DNA of 64,000 bases from NCBI GenBank assembly GCA_003153555.1, contig PLZS01000064.1:62001-126000 (forward strand), in the 5' to 3' direction. Source of the stretch: Candidatus Melainabacteria bacterium (GTDB lineage: Bacteria > Cyanobacteriota > Vampirovibrionia > Obscuribacterales > Obscuribacteraceae). Of the stretch, positions 16,391-25,111 are shown piece by piece. A model generated the notes under the pieces. The model saw only the letters and a list, made by a program, of their open reading frames with translations. It ran no database searches and was not told the origin of the DNA. Made by a program: the position numbers and the translations under genes. Position 1 is the first letter of the stretch; every line of letters begins with the position of its first letter.

Positions 16391-17568
16391 CGAATTAAAA
16401 TCCCTTCCAACGTATCGACAAACCGATCGAGCTCTTTTTCAGACAGCGAGTAATGACACGAGACACGCACACCGAGCCCTGGATTAACGTTCATGAAATC
16501 GGGCTGCACCCATATTTTATGACTTTGCCATAAATGATCCCGCAGGTGCGGCACTGGCAATTGAGAGGCAGTCCAATGCATGACCAGCATTCCATTATTC
16601 GGCGCGTGATCGGGAGTTCGAAACGTAGGCTTTAGTTTGGCTGCTGCACTTCGCAAATAACTGGCAAGCACCAACTCCCGCTGATAAATCTCTTCAGGTC
16701 CGAAAGCCAGTTGTAGATTGATCGCGGCAGTTAAACCACGCCAGCGCACCACATCAGTGGTGCCTTGTGACTCAAACCGATTTAAATTGTTGATGTCTGC
16801 ATCTTTAAGCTTAAAGTATTCGTCACCAAGCCAGACCGGTCGCAAAATTGGCACCAAATCAGGTGCCACGTAGACGAAACCGGTTCCATTTGGCCCACCC
16901 AACCATTTGTGACCAGACCCAACCCAAAGACGATATTGCCCAGGACGACAAATAATCTGTCCACCCGCATGTGCACCGTCAACCAGCAAAGGAATTCCCA
17001 TCTCTTTGGTGGTGCGCTCCAGCACTTGCAGATCCGGCCGCCAACCAGTGTAACTGCTGATTTCGCTCACCAGGACCAACTTGGTCTGACGGTTGAGTTT
17101 TTCAATCAGTTTTGAATTGAACAGATCAAGACCCTCAATCGGGTCGATGTGCACCTTATGAACCACGATGCCGCGCGTTTCAGCGAGAAATTGGGCAATT
17201 ACGTTTACCGATCCGTGCTCACTATCGGTAGTGACTAATTCGTCGCCGCTGTTAAGGAGGAAACTTTGCATCAAGAGATGCAGACCTTGAGTAGTATTTT
17301 GCACGAGCAGCAATTGCCTTGCAGACACATCAAACAAGCGCGCTGCGGACTCCCTGGCCTCCGTCATGGACGATTCATCAATGAACGTCGTGATAGTTGG
17401 ATTTACGTTTAAATCGTTCCAACCTTGCGACAACGCGTTCAAAACCGATTGCGGCTTTCTTCCACAACTTCCGGTGTTTAGGTATAAACACCCTTCTTCT
17501 TTTGGGAACTCTTTTTTGACTCGGTCAAAATCCAGTCCAGTAGCGGACGAGTTAATAGCAGCGTCCAT
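16387..17568 (-). CDS. class V aminotransferase-like PLP enzyme
   Basis: 393 residues from the ATG at 17568 (MDAAINSS), which has GGGAG 4 bases upstream; the longer start at 17592 lacks one. Class V fold: CLYLNTGSCGRKPQS at the substrate end, VQNTTQGLHLL (PLP phosphate contact), LLVDGAHAGGQI (the Asp that pairs with the PLP nitrogen) and the Schiff-base lysine in GSGHKWLGGPNGTG. This is closest in style to isopenicillin-N-epimerase or cysteine-desulfurase-like proteins. It is coupled to the downstream hydrolase. The reaction cannot be deduced. Confidence 0.88.
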   Translation of the reverse strand: MDAAINSSATGLDFDRVKKEFPKEEGCLYLNTGSCGRKPQSVLNALSQGWNDLNVNPTITTFIDESSMTEARESAARLFDVSARQLLLVQNTTQGLHLLMQSFLLNSGDELVTTDSEHGSVNVIAQFLAETRGIVVHKVHIDPIEGLDLFNSKLIEKLNRQTKLVLVSEISSYTGWRPDLQVLERTTKEMGIPLLVDGAHAGGQIICRPGQYRLWVGSGHKWLGGPNGTGFVYVAPDLVPILRPVWLGDEYFKLKDADINNLNRFESQGTTDVVRWRGLTAAINLQLAFGPEEIYQRELVLASYLRSAAAKLKPTFRTPDHAPNNGMLVMHWTASQLPVPHLRDHLWQSHKIWVQPDFMNVNPGLGVRVSCHYSLSEKELDRFVDTLEGILIR

Positions 17569-17664
17569 GGCACTCCCGTTCACCTTCGACACAATATGTC
17601 AGCCATGGTATAGGATCTTCTATATAATTGTCTGTGTAATGCAGTTTCACCGGGATGTGAGCTT

Positions 17665-17766
17665 ATGGCCGAGGGCGAACCGGTATTTTTCGGAATCTTG
17701 GCGTTGTTCGCGACTTTAGTTGTGGTCGGAATTTTGGCTGGGTATTTCGGATGGTTCCCGATTTGA
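17665..17766 (+). CDS. 33-residue single-span membrane microprotein
   Basis: The frame reads MAEGEPVFFGILALFATLVV and continues VGILAGYFGWFPI before TGA. Nearly the whole peptide is one membrane span with a charged N-terminus and an aromatic end. GTGAG precedes the ATG by 3 bases. It is followed 8 bases later by the lipoprotein gene on the same strand, which suggests a small operon. Short length limits confidence; no family is recognised. Confidence 0.5.
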   Translation: MAEGEPVFFGILALFATLVVVGILAGYFGWFPI

Positions 17767-17774
17767 TCTAAAGT

Positions 17775-18200
17775 ATGGCAACCGAACACAAAAGACACGG
17801 CGCGAGGCTAGCCTGGTCAGGCGTTTTTGCGATGACCATTTTCGCTATGGTATTTCTATCAGGATGCGACACACTCGCAGGTGGTGACACCCAATTAACA
17901 AGTCAAACCTACTTCGAGCTAGTAGATTGGCACATCTCTGGTTTTTGGGTAATTAACTGCCCTGTCGCTTGGGTGCGAGTCAAAAACTTCAACCCGGTGC
18001 CGATTAAAGAAATCACTTTTCAATACAACACATATGACGCTGACGGCACTCCTTTAGACCAGGGAACCTACACAATCGAAGGTTCGGTGCCACCTAACTC
18101 GGTGAAAAACTTCATCGAACTGTATGTGGGAATGGTCAATCTGCACAGCGATAAGCTGAGCGTGAAGTTACTGTCAGTCAAACCAGACACCGGGCATTAG
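17775..18200 (+). CDS. putative lipoprotein of unknown function
   Basis: 141 residues. A basic start (HKRHGARL), a hydrophobic core and the lipobox LSGC (Cys at 31) indicate export and lipid attachment. The mature part has an immunoglobulin-like or LEA-like beta pattern (VAWVRVKNFNPVPIKEITF, then QGTYTIEGSVPPNSVKNF) as in proteins that modify local envelope interactions. It follows the membrane microprotein at 17665. The ribosome site is not obvious. Confidence 0.72.
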   Translation: MATEHKRHGARLAWSGVFAMTIFAMVFLSGCDTLAGGDTQLTSQTYFELVDWHISGFWVINCPVAWVRVKNFNPVPIKEITFQYNTYDADGTPLDQGTYTIEGSVPPNSVKNFIELYVGMVNLHSDKLSVKLLSVKPDTGH

Positions 18201-18204
18201 CTAA

Positions 18205-18381
18205 TCAATACGGCTTTTGCTGATCGGGCGAGAAATACACCGATTTCACAACGATGTAGCCAATAATTCCGTAAAGCAAAAGCACCATGAGCAGCATAAC
18301 GAGTGGCCATTTTTCAAAGATCTTCGCGAACGGACGAAAGATGAAATCTATTATGAATAAGCCTGCGGCTGCAGCTGGCAT
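18205..18381 (-). CDS. 58-residue single-span membrane protein
   Basis: From the ATG at 18381 the frame reads MPAAAAGLFIIDFIFRPFAK, then IFEKWPLVMLLMVLLLYGII, ending VKSVYFSPDQQKPY. It has one strong membrane span and basic residues on its inner side. The pattern of an amphipathic helix, WP, a membrane helix and a short polar tail is typical of real small membrane proteins. Its stop lies 4 bases from that of the lipoprotein gene (convergent). Confidence 0.55.
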   Translation of the reverse strand: MPAAAAGLFIIDFIFRPFAKIFEKWPLVMLLMVLLLYGIIGYIVVKSVYFSPDQQKPY

Positions 18382-18554
18382 CTATTTGCTCTTGTTGACA
18401 ATCGAGCAAATTATAATGCGTCGGGGTTAAGGAGAAGTGAAGGCTTCCCCTTTGTAATGATTAGTTCTCTATTAAGTAGATGACAAGCCGCTTAGCGATA
18501 AACCGTAGCTAAGCTAATCCGAAACATGCCACCAAGTGCTAACAGTTGAGCGCG

Positions 18555-18683
18555 CTAGCGAAAGTAGTGAAAGTGTTGCTCCCAGCGCTTGACGATGAAA
18601 GTTGGGAAGAGATTTGGATAGATCACGAACAAAATACCGACACCGAGCATGGAGCAAAGGACCAGTGATAATAAAACGACCAT
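18555..18683 (-). CDS. 42-residue single-span membrane protein
   Basis: From the ATG at 18683, MVVLLSLVLCSMLGVGILFV followed by IYPNLFPTFIVKRWEQHFHYFR. It has one membrane span and a basic aromatic tail. AAGGA stands 7 bases upstream. It is on the same strand as 18205-18381 and the DUF4384 genes upstream. No family is recognised. The rest of the 18382-18770 stretch shows nothing else. Confidence 0.5.
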   Translation of the reverse strand: MVVLLSLVLCSMLGVGILFVIYPNLFPTFIVKRWEQHFHYFR

Positions 18684-18770
18684 ACCTATTCCTTAAGAAA
18701 CACCGGGCTAACGACACATATGTTCGTTCCCCGGTGTTTAAGGAGTGGTTAAGAAAAAAACGAATTAACG

Positions 18771-19646
18771 TTAACTACGGTGGTCAAGCTCCAGATTGAC
18801 GAACAACACACCATCCGGGCTCTTCTTGATAACAGTAGTGACGCCGACTTCATCATTCAAACTGGCTTTTTGAATCGTCTCATGCTTCGACACAGTGGCA
18901 GCAGTGTGCGGCACAGTCGCTTTGTGGCGCTTCGGTGCCTTGCTTTCATTTGAATCATCAGAAGTCGTTTGCGTCGGCAGAGGTGCCGTCGCTGGTTTCA
19001 CCGCGATGACGTGCTTATGCTCGGCCACATGCGATGGCGCAGCAGGCTCGTGCGGATTCGCATAGGCTACAAAAACCTGAGAAGGCACCAGATCTTTCGA
19101 TCCTGTAATTGCACACGCGATCACAACTGGCTGATCAGCTGGCTTTGCCAGATAGGCTTGAGCGTTAATCGTTGTTCGGGAAAGTAAAATGGTCAGTTTT
19201 TCCATGCCTGGATTTGCGTCAAATTCAAAAGCGCCATCGGCAGGCAGAACGTAATCTTCGCCACGACTGACCTTATTGTTGTCGCCCCTTGCGGAATCCG
19301 GGAAAAGAACTGCTTGTTCACCCCGGCTGCCGCTGCGCATTACTATGTAGGCGTAGCCATCAATATTTGGTCTGATGTGAAACCGAATTTGATCACCAGT
19401 GTGAAATTGTTGCTTGTTTGACACATGCGCAACTTCAGTTTTGCCCTTATGTGTTAGCTCAATCCAGTAGCGCATACCGGTATTCAAATTTTCGGTAGGT
19501 TTTGCAAGCTGCGCGAAAAATAGTCCTTTCGCCCCCCCTTTCGGTGCTTGTGGATTGGTGGCACCGTCATCTGCTGTGGCGCAGTACGGTGCGCCAAGGC
19601 TTAGCAAAGCAACCAACGTGGCAACTGTCTGGCGACGACCTGTCAT
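18771..19646 (-). CDS. exported DUF4384-like domain protein
   Basis: About 291 residues from the ATG at 19646 (AGAGG upstream). Signal peptide MTGRRQTVATLVALLSLGAP, cleaved near ATADD. The central part (FHTGDQIRFHIRPNIDGYAY, GEQAVLFPDSARGDNN) matches the DUF4384 beta domain, which often accompanies proteases and kinases at the bacterial surface. The C-terminal 100 residues are low-complexity, His/Thr/Ala-rich and probably disordered. It lies 16 bases downstream of the larger gene at 19663, which ends with a similar domain, so the two probably work together. Confidence 0.78.
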   Translation of the reverse strand: MTGRRQTVATLVALLSLGAPYCATADDGATNPQAPKGGAKGLFFAQLAKPTENLNTGMRYWIELTHKGKTEVAHVSNKQQFHTGDQIRFHIRPNIDGYAYIVMRSGSRGEQAVLFPDSARGDNNKVSRGEDYVLPADGAFEFDANPGMEKLTILLSRTTINAQAYLAKPADQPVVIACAITGSKDLVPSQVFVAYANPHEPAAPSHVAEHKHVIAVKPATAPLPTQTTSDDSNESKAPKRHKATVPHTAATVSKHETIQKASLNDEVGVTTVIKKSPDGVLFVNLELDHRS

Positions 19647-19662
19647 GTCCAATACCTCTCAA

Positions 19663-21927
19663 TTAGTCCGTGGGGATCTTTTCCATCAACCGTTTCAAAT
19701 AAATCAGATCTCCCGGTTTATCGTTAACACCAGCGGGAAATAAATTAGGAGCGACTTTTGAACTTGGCACCTCGATGCCCTCCGCAAATCTGTCCAGGCT
19801 CAGAATACGATTGGCGTTGGCGAAGAACGTGTTCAAGTTCTCCTGGTTACCAGGAAGCGGCAATGGCTTCCTACTGGCGATCAGTATAGTTGTATCGTTT
19901 GGGCCCGACACTAGCCCATTCAAAAAGAAAGCTGCCTTTCCATTACTCATACCTTTCTTTATCGTCTCTTTCGGCACTGTAAAACGTGCGCCCGACTTCA
20001 ACAACTGCTCCGCCGAATTAGATTCTGGGTATTTCAGCGAGGCCTTGGAATCATCTGTGCTCGTGGGTAAATCACTTAATACATAAAGGTAACAGGATTC
20101 ATTTACCTTCATGTCAAAATAGACTTGCACGTTATTGTTCAGCGGAGCGCCATCAGGCACAGGTCGCCATTGCGGTGCCTCGTGAGCTAGTTTATTAACA
20201 CCAAAAGTTGATACCTTCACCCACGGCACATCCGGCAAATAGGACAATTGAGGATGGATGAATTGCGGTTTTGCAGGAAGCATGCCAAAAAACATCGCTG
20301 CCAAAACACCCACAAAGAGGAGCGTTACCACCACAAGTGGTGCTTGTGAAAATATCTTTCGCGGTGGACGATACTGCACGTCTTGAATCAGTCGCTGCCC
20401 GCAAGATTTGCAAAAACGAGCCGAATCCAAACTTGTTTTGCCACATTTGGAACAGCCAACCCGTGCCACTTCTCGACAACCGGTATGCTCCGGTCTTTTG
20501 ATCGCACTAATTCCGGAAAGAGTCATTTTTTTGGCAATTTCTTGGCCTGTCGAACTCAACTTCTTTGCCAGCTCAACTTCACCGCCATCTTTCAAGCATT
20601 CAATAACACACTCGGACCACAGCATTTGCTGCATTGCGCCGTCGTTTTCATCCAACTCTGGAGCGGGAGGCAGTGCGCCACAATGCATGCCGATCACGAC
20701 TCCATCCTTGAACATCGGTGTACCACAGGACTCGGGCAACAAAGGAAGATTGTGAAGCAAGTGATAAGGGTCGTCTGAAAGAAGGCTTCCAAGCAGCGTT
20801 CCCTTTTTTATTCGCGGATGCCCTCGTCTTGAATCCACGCTAAGATTTTCAATCTCATCTCCAGGCACCAGAGCCACTTGTGATACCAGGGCTAGTGGCT
20901 CGACTTTGGACTGCTGGAGCGAATCTTTACTGGCTTGGAATTCGGTTGTATCGTCAATGTTTTCTATTTGTCTTGTTTTGAACAACTCTATCAAAGCGTG
21001 ATAAACGGCGTAGTCATCAACGTTTACTACTTGCCACAGCGAAGCAATTGGGATCGTTCCATCTAAACACGGCCAAAGGTTACGAGCAGTCTCCGCCACT
21101 TCAGCGGGCAAAATTCCGTCGTTCATCCAGGGCACAGCTCGACAAAATACGGCGTCATGTCCACCTAAAGAGGCGGTGAACTTTTCCATTTCATCCATTC
21201 TGCGATGAGCTTCAAGCAGCAGCATCTCAGGCGGACGCGCAATCGCTCTTTCTGTCGGCCAATCCGGTTCCGATTTAGCCTGAAAGAAAAAATTTCCTTT
21301 CAATCGTCGTTGCACTATTTGATAGACAGCAAGCTCGTTTACCAGGTTGCGATAGATAGCGTGTGTGATCCGTCCATTCTGACAAAACAGACGCGCTACA
21401 GGCCGATTACGAGTATCCGAGATGATGATCAATCCTTCCTTCCTGGCATTCGTAATAGTCTGAATGACAAGAAAGAAATCAATTTCGCCCAGATTTCCAC
21501 CTAAACCTTGCTCAATTTGCGGTGGAGCAATAGTCAAACTTTGGTTGACTAAACGCTTTTCCTCTTCACCCAAACTAGTTAATTGAGGCGTTAAAGTGAG
21601 CACAACTGCGTTGTAATCTTGCAGATGCATATTGCTAAGTGAGTCCCAGAGCCCATCGGATGCTAACTTATTGGCATATTTACGATTAAACTTAGGATGG
21701 AAGAGAGCTTGCGAGATGCCGTGACTTTGAGCGACAGCGGGAAAAAAAACTTTCAGAGCCTGAAGCTTGTCGCCGTAAACCGTAATCAAATGCGCACAGG
21801 TAGCCACTTTATTCGCGTCGATCAACCAGACACTGCCCAAGACCTCGTCCTCGTCGCCGGAACGATCTACGAGTAAACCAATGGAGCCAGCCATTTTTGC
21901 CAGGTCAGGTTTGAGTTCAGCGATCAT
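19663..21927 (-). CDS. trypsin-like fold interrupted by a DUF4388-like domain, with zinc ribbon, membrane span and DUF4384-like domain
   Basis: About 754 residues. Order: the first half of a trypsin-like protease (VLGSVWLIDANKVATCAHL, His near 46; QDYNAVVLTL, Asp near 104); a DUF4388-like region (about 145-320, EGLIIISDTRNRPVARLFCQ, then GRITHAIY); the second half of the protease (about 345-420) with ESCGTPMFKDGVVIGMHCG, where the GDSGSP serine position holds Cys near 401; a zinc ribbon CxxC...CxxC (about 492-509); one membrane span (530-550); and a C-terminal DUF4384-like domain. The domain calls are by motif only. ATG 21927 is preferred to TTG 21933. It forms a unit with 18771-19646. Confidence 0.75.
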   Translation of the reverse strand: MIAELKPDLAKMAGSIGLLVDRSGDEDEVLGSVWLIDANKVATCAHLITVYGDKLQALKVFFPAVAQSHGISQALFHPKFNRKYANKLASDGLWDSLSNMHLQDYNAVVLTLTPQLTSLGEEEKRLVNQSLTIAPPQIEQGLGGNLGEIDFFLVIQTITNARKEGLIIISDTRNRPVARLFCQNGRITHAIYRNLVNELAVYQIVQRRLKGNFFFQAKSEPDWPTERAIARPPEMLLLEAHRRMDEMEKFTASLGGHDAVFCRAVPWMNDGILPAEVAETARNLWPCLDGTIPIASLWQVVNVDDYAVYHALIELFKTRQIENIDDTTEFQASKDSLQQSKVEPLALVSQVALVPGDEIENLSVDSRRGHPRIKKGTLLGSLLSDDPYHLLHNLPLLPESCGTPMFKDGVVIGMHCGALPPAPELDENDGAMQQMLWSECVIECLKDGGEVELAKKLSSTGQEIAKKMTLSGISAIKRPEHTGCREVARVGCSKCGKTSLDSARFCKSCGQRLIQDVQYRPPRKIFSQAPLVVVTLLFVGVLAAMFFGMLPAKPQFIHPQLSYLPDVPWVKVSTFGVNKLAHEAPQWRPVPDGAPLNNNVQVYFDMKVNESCYLYVLSDLPTSTDDSKASLKYPESNSAEQLLKSGARFTVPKETIKKGMSNGKAAFFLNGLVSGPNDTTILIASRKPLPLPGNQENLNTFFANANRILSLDRFAEGIEVPSSKVAPNLFPAGVNDKPGDLIYLKRLMEKIPTD

Positions 21928-22019
21928 TGTCAAGTCTCAACAAATGTTGGTTCTCTAAAGTATAAGTGTCCATAATGCAATCACAGAAAAATCAATAAAT
22001 TTTAGGAGCCTTTGTAGCC

Positions 22020-22892
22020 ATGAACGAAGTACTGGTTGCTGGGATCGATTTCAGCGGCGCCAAGCAAGTGCCAAATGACACGTGGATAGCTTCAGGGAGC
22101 ATCGGTAGCCTGGGGTTGGAAGTGATGGATATTCGCAAGATTGGATCACATCTAGTCGCGGGGGTGTTTTGCAAGCCTGACATCAGTTATACCGCAGTTG
22201 GGATCGATGTTCCTTTCTCACTGCCGGTGGAGTTTCTGGCCTTCCTGGCGGAAAAATGCAACAAAACCGAGTATCAATCATGGCAAGAGGTTGCTGAACA
22301 ACTGGTTTTCATGAGTTTCGAACAATTTTTGGAGCTCGTCGTTGAGTTTAAAAAAGAGCCCAAACGCGTCACGGATAAAGCAATTTCGCGCGCGGCGCAA
22401 AGCCCGCTACACCGTGGCAATCCGTCCATGGTCCAAATGACATATCAAGGTATTCGAATGCTTGCCTCATTAGACCCGAAAACATGTGCAGTATTGCCTT
22501 TTCAGGACCGCCTGCAAAACACTTGTGCGATCCTCGAAGTCTATCCGCGAGAAACCTTAACGGCTCTTGGGCTGCCAGACACGGGTTACAAAAGCAAAGA
22601 GAAGAAAGACAAGGACAGCGTTCACGCGATGCGCAAATCAATTGTTGAGAATCTTGTTCAGATTAGAGAGCGCAAAGGCATTTCTCATAAGGACTGTCCG
22701 CGATTGTCAATTGGTGCGGCAGCGCGGAATCAAGCGATTGAGTCAGACCACGCTTTGGATGCGCTGATCGCTTGCTACACAACCGCGATGTGGCACATGG
22801 CGCCGCATCATTTTCAGGAGCCGCTCAGTCTTGACCAGATTGAAGTATTGGTCGAAGGCTGGATTTACTCGCCCCAAGTGCTGAATGGCTAA
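22020..22892 (+). CDS. DUF429 protein, predicted RNase H-like nuclease
   Basis: 290 residues. The first strand, AGIDFSGAK, carries the acidic residue of the RNase H-like fold; GIDVPFSLP supplies a second; EVYPRETLTALGLP and DHALDALIACYTTAMW are the conserved DUF429 blocks. A divalent-metal nuclease activity is predicted for the family but not established for this protein. TAGGAG lies 11 bases before the ATG. The gene precedes two tRNA genes. Confidence 0.85.
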   Translation: MNEVLVAGIDFSGAKQVPNDTWIASGSIGSLGLEVMDIRKIGSHLVAGVFCKPDISYTAVGIDVPFSLPVEFLAFLAEKCNKTEYQSWQEVAEQLVFMSFEQFLELVVEFKKEPKRVTDKAISRAAQSPLHRGNPSMVQMTYQGIRMLASLDPKTCAVLPFQDRLQNTCAILEVYPRETLTALGLPDTGYKSKEKKDKDSVHAMRKSIVENLVQIRERKGISHKDCPRLSIGAAARNQAIESDHALDALIACYTTAMWHMAPHHFQEPLSLDQIEVLVEGWIYSPQVLNG

Positions 22893-23035
22893 TCTTATGC
22901 TTCGGGACGATAGGTTATAATTTCCCTTCACGCCCCTCCGGCTTCGGCAGAGGCGTAGCTCGCTGCCAACGGGCATTGCACCCTTAAAATTTGTTGAGCC
23001 CAGGCGGCGCCTTAGCTGCGCCAACGCTGATATGG

Positions 23036-23108
23036 GCGCCCGTAGCTCAGTGGATAGAGCATCCGCCTTCTAAGCGGACGGTCGTTGGTTCGAATCCAAC
23101 CGGGCGCG
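23036..23108 (+). tRNA. tRNA-Arg (anticodon TCT)
   Basis: The 7-bp acceptor GCGCCCG/CGGGCGC, D arm TAGCTCAGTGGATAGAGC, anticodon stem CCGC/GCGG with loop CTTCTAA, and T arm GGTTCGAATCC are all present. CCA is not encoded. Confidence 0.95.
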
Positions 23109-23133
23109 ATATAATTTTTAAGCAGCTAAATTT

Positions 23134-23205
23134 GGGTCATTAGCTCAATGGCAGAGCAGTTGCCTCTTAAGCAATTGGTTGGTGGTTCGAATCCACCATG
23201 GCCCA
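23134..23205 (+). tRNA. tRNA-Lys (anticodon CTT)
   Basis: Acceptor GGGTCAT/ATGGCCC (one T-G pair), D arm TAGCTCAATGGCAGAGC, anticodon loop CTCTTAA in stem TTGC/GCAA, T arm GGTTCGAATCC. Its 3' half is duplicated at 24135-24163. It lies 25 bases after tRNA-Arg. Confidence 0.94.
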
Positions 23206-23348
23206 ATCTTTAATCAATAGAAGTAAGTGAGCGGATTATCGATCGACACTTACTTTTGGTTTTTGGGAAGACATTGACGACCGGGCTAGCACATGGCTAG
23301 CACTTGGGCGATGAGCAGTGCGCCACCACGACTGGAGGCAGTCAAGTT

Positions 23349-23891
23349 TTGTCAGAGAAAAACAATAAAAGTTCGCTCGTCGTCATCGCTTGCGTTCTGA
23401 GTTTTGGAGTGGAGCCAAGGGCATCGTCAGCTTTTCCTGCACATTCGCCCAAAGAAGCACGTTCCTCATCCCGACCGGAATTAGTTGCCGGAAAAGTTTG
23501 GGCTAGCAACCAGCTCGGTTACGGGCAGGCTAGACCAAGCACCATATACAATGGCGGCGATCCCACCGGACGAGTAGAACATATTCGATGGGTCGATTGG
23601 GGGAAAGCTAAGGCTGTAGGGCAAGGAACCGCTATGTATCTTGGTCCAAATACTACCAGCGTTGTGGATGCCCGCAACGAGCCTGTTACGGTGGTTGTCT
23701 GGGATATCTGCACTTGTAACGGTAGACGAGCTTATCGAAATATTGAATGGTTTTTTCCACAGCACGGTCAATCTTTTGACGCAACCACTTACATCAACAT
23801 GTGCACCGGCGATTACGCTAGCGGGAAGTCTGATGCGACACGAAAGAAAGTTCAACACACCCGGCCTCTCGCAAAGCGGAATCACATCTAA
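23349..23891 (+). CDS. secreted cysteine-containing protein of unknown function
   Basis: About 180 residues from a TTG at 23349 that has GGAGG 10 bases upstream. The N-terminus (NNKSSLVVIACVLSFGVEPRASSA) is a likely signal peptide. The mature domain has TIYNGGDPTGRVEHIRWVDW, CTCNGRRAYRNIEWFFPQHG and a third cysteine in NMCTGDY; it looks compact and extracellular. No family can be named. It is the only gene between tRNA-Lys and the tRNA-Lys fragment and may be cargo of an integrated element. Confidence 0.7.
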   Translation: MSEKNNKSSLVVIACVLSFGVEPRASSAFPAHSPKEARSSSRPELVAGKVWASNQLGYGQARPSTIYNGGDPTGRVEHIRWVDWGKAKAVGQGTAMYLGPNTTSVVDARNEPVTVVVWDICTCNGRRAYRNIEWFFPQHGQSFDATTYINMCTGDYASGKSDATRKKVQHTRPLAKRNHI

Positions 23892-24134
23892 TCACAGTGA
23901 TGTAGACATCTCTTCTTTCTATTTGGCATAGACAGTTATTGTCGATTTTTGGGGTAGCCAAGTTCAAGAAGGTAGCAGAAAGGTAGCACAAGCCTTAAAA
24001 CGCCTTCCAAATCCTTGGTAGATCTTCAGTAACGGACCAAAAGAGTAGCCCTGACCAGGGATGGGACAAATTACAAGGTATTGCCTGGTATAATACAAAA
24101 TGCCGAAGACGCCCATGATTTAATAAAGCCGTGA

Positions 24135-24163
24135 CCTCTTTAACAATTGGTTGGTGGTTCGAA
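24135..24163 (+). repeat. 3' fragment of tRNA-Lys, possible attachment-site remnant
   Basis: CCTCTTTAACAATTGG then TTGGTGGTTCGAA repeats 23163-23191 of the intact tRNA-Lys; the last 20 bases are identical. Homology stops inside the T arm. The surrounding 23892-24194 stretch has no gene. Confidence 0.8.
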
Positions 24164-24194
24164 GCTGACGATGTTCTGCAACTGATGTACGCAA

Positions 24195-24994
24195 GTGACC
24201 GAAATGCCTGCTTCTTTTGCATCACTTGGAGTTCATTTGCCAGCTGAAATCGAACAGATCGTATTTAAAGCAATTGAAAAAGATCCAGCAAATCGATATC
24301 AATCAATGCGTGAATTGACGGCTGCGCTTAGTCAATTCAAACAGAGTATGAGCACATCTGACACTGTTGCACCAGTCTCCATAACAGGCAATAGCGACAC
24401 TCGCGAGGAAAGTAGTAGCACTCTTGTCACGGTTCGCGACAATGACAATCGCGAGGAAAGTAACATTACTCTCGCCTCGGTTGGTGACAACGAACAAAAT
24501 GAGCCAGCTATGTCCAAGCCACCATATATGGTGAACAGATCAGATTCCGTGACAAGCGAAATTACTGCTGCTCATCCACCTGCATTCGAGCCGAATAACT
24601 CAGTCTGGCAGCAACAAAGAATGTCGTCATTAGTAAGCAGCCCTAAGATACTCGCAATGTTGGCCGCCGTCTTCTTGTCGATTGGAGCGGCAATCGTCTT
24701 GTCTATAATGGGAACGAGTTACCGCAAAGCGCCAGTGCCACAGCCAGAAAATCGGAGTCTAAAAGCCCATCTAAGCAGTTGGAACCAGCACTCATCAACC
24801 AACCGGTTCATTACGAGAAGCCAGCCGCTAAGTCAATTGATGAGACCAAAATCCATGAAAAGGCTCCGCAAACACGGCCCAGAATTGTTAGTGCACCAGT
24901 TACCCCGAAGCGAGTCGGTCGAACAAAAAAATCTCATTCTCATCCGCTCGGTGGAATAAAAAATGCGATTAGGAACCTATTCCGAAAGCTATGA
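24195..24994 (+). pseudogene. decapitated and frameshifted Ser/Thr kinase remnant
   Basis: The reading starts inside the last kinase subdomain (MPASFASLGVHLPAEIEQIV, FKAIEKDPANRYQSM), which parallels residues 270-305 of the 538-2637 kinase. The whole catalytic core is missing. A membrane span (ILAMLAAVFLSIGAAIVLSI) follows. Near 24735-24780 the frame changes: the original frame ends at 24959 with unnatural sequence, while the +2 frame continues to 24994 with a plausible Pro/Lys-rich tail (KAPQTRPRIVSAPVTPKRVG). The tRNA-Lys fragment ends only about 30 bases upstream, so recombination probably removed the 5' part. Confidence 0.8.
24520..24533. repeat. CACCATATATGGTG perfect palindrome
   Basis: Fully symmetrical 14-bp site inside the kinase remnant. 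It is the reference member of the six-site family in this window. Confidence 0.7.
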
Positions 24995-25111
24995 GTGCGC
25001 TTCTAACCTCGCGCCATGAGAAAAGTGATCCGGACTTCAATAACATTCCATGTTAAAATTGGACCGTTCCCTTCGCATCACAGCGGGCGCCAATCAGTGA
25101 GACGCTAAATC

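Noticed and set aside
23941-23990. GGTAGC repeats as the end of a tyrosine integrase
   Set aside because: No recombinase residues can be read in any frame; similar GGTAAC bases after tRNA-Leu are too short to support a shared att site.
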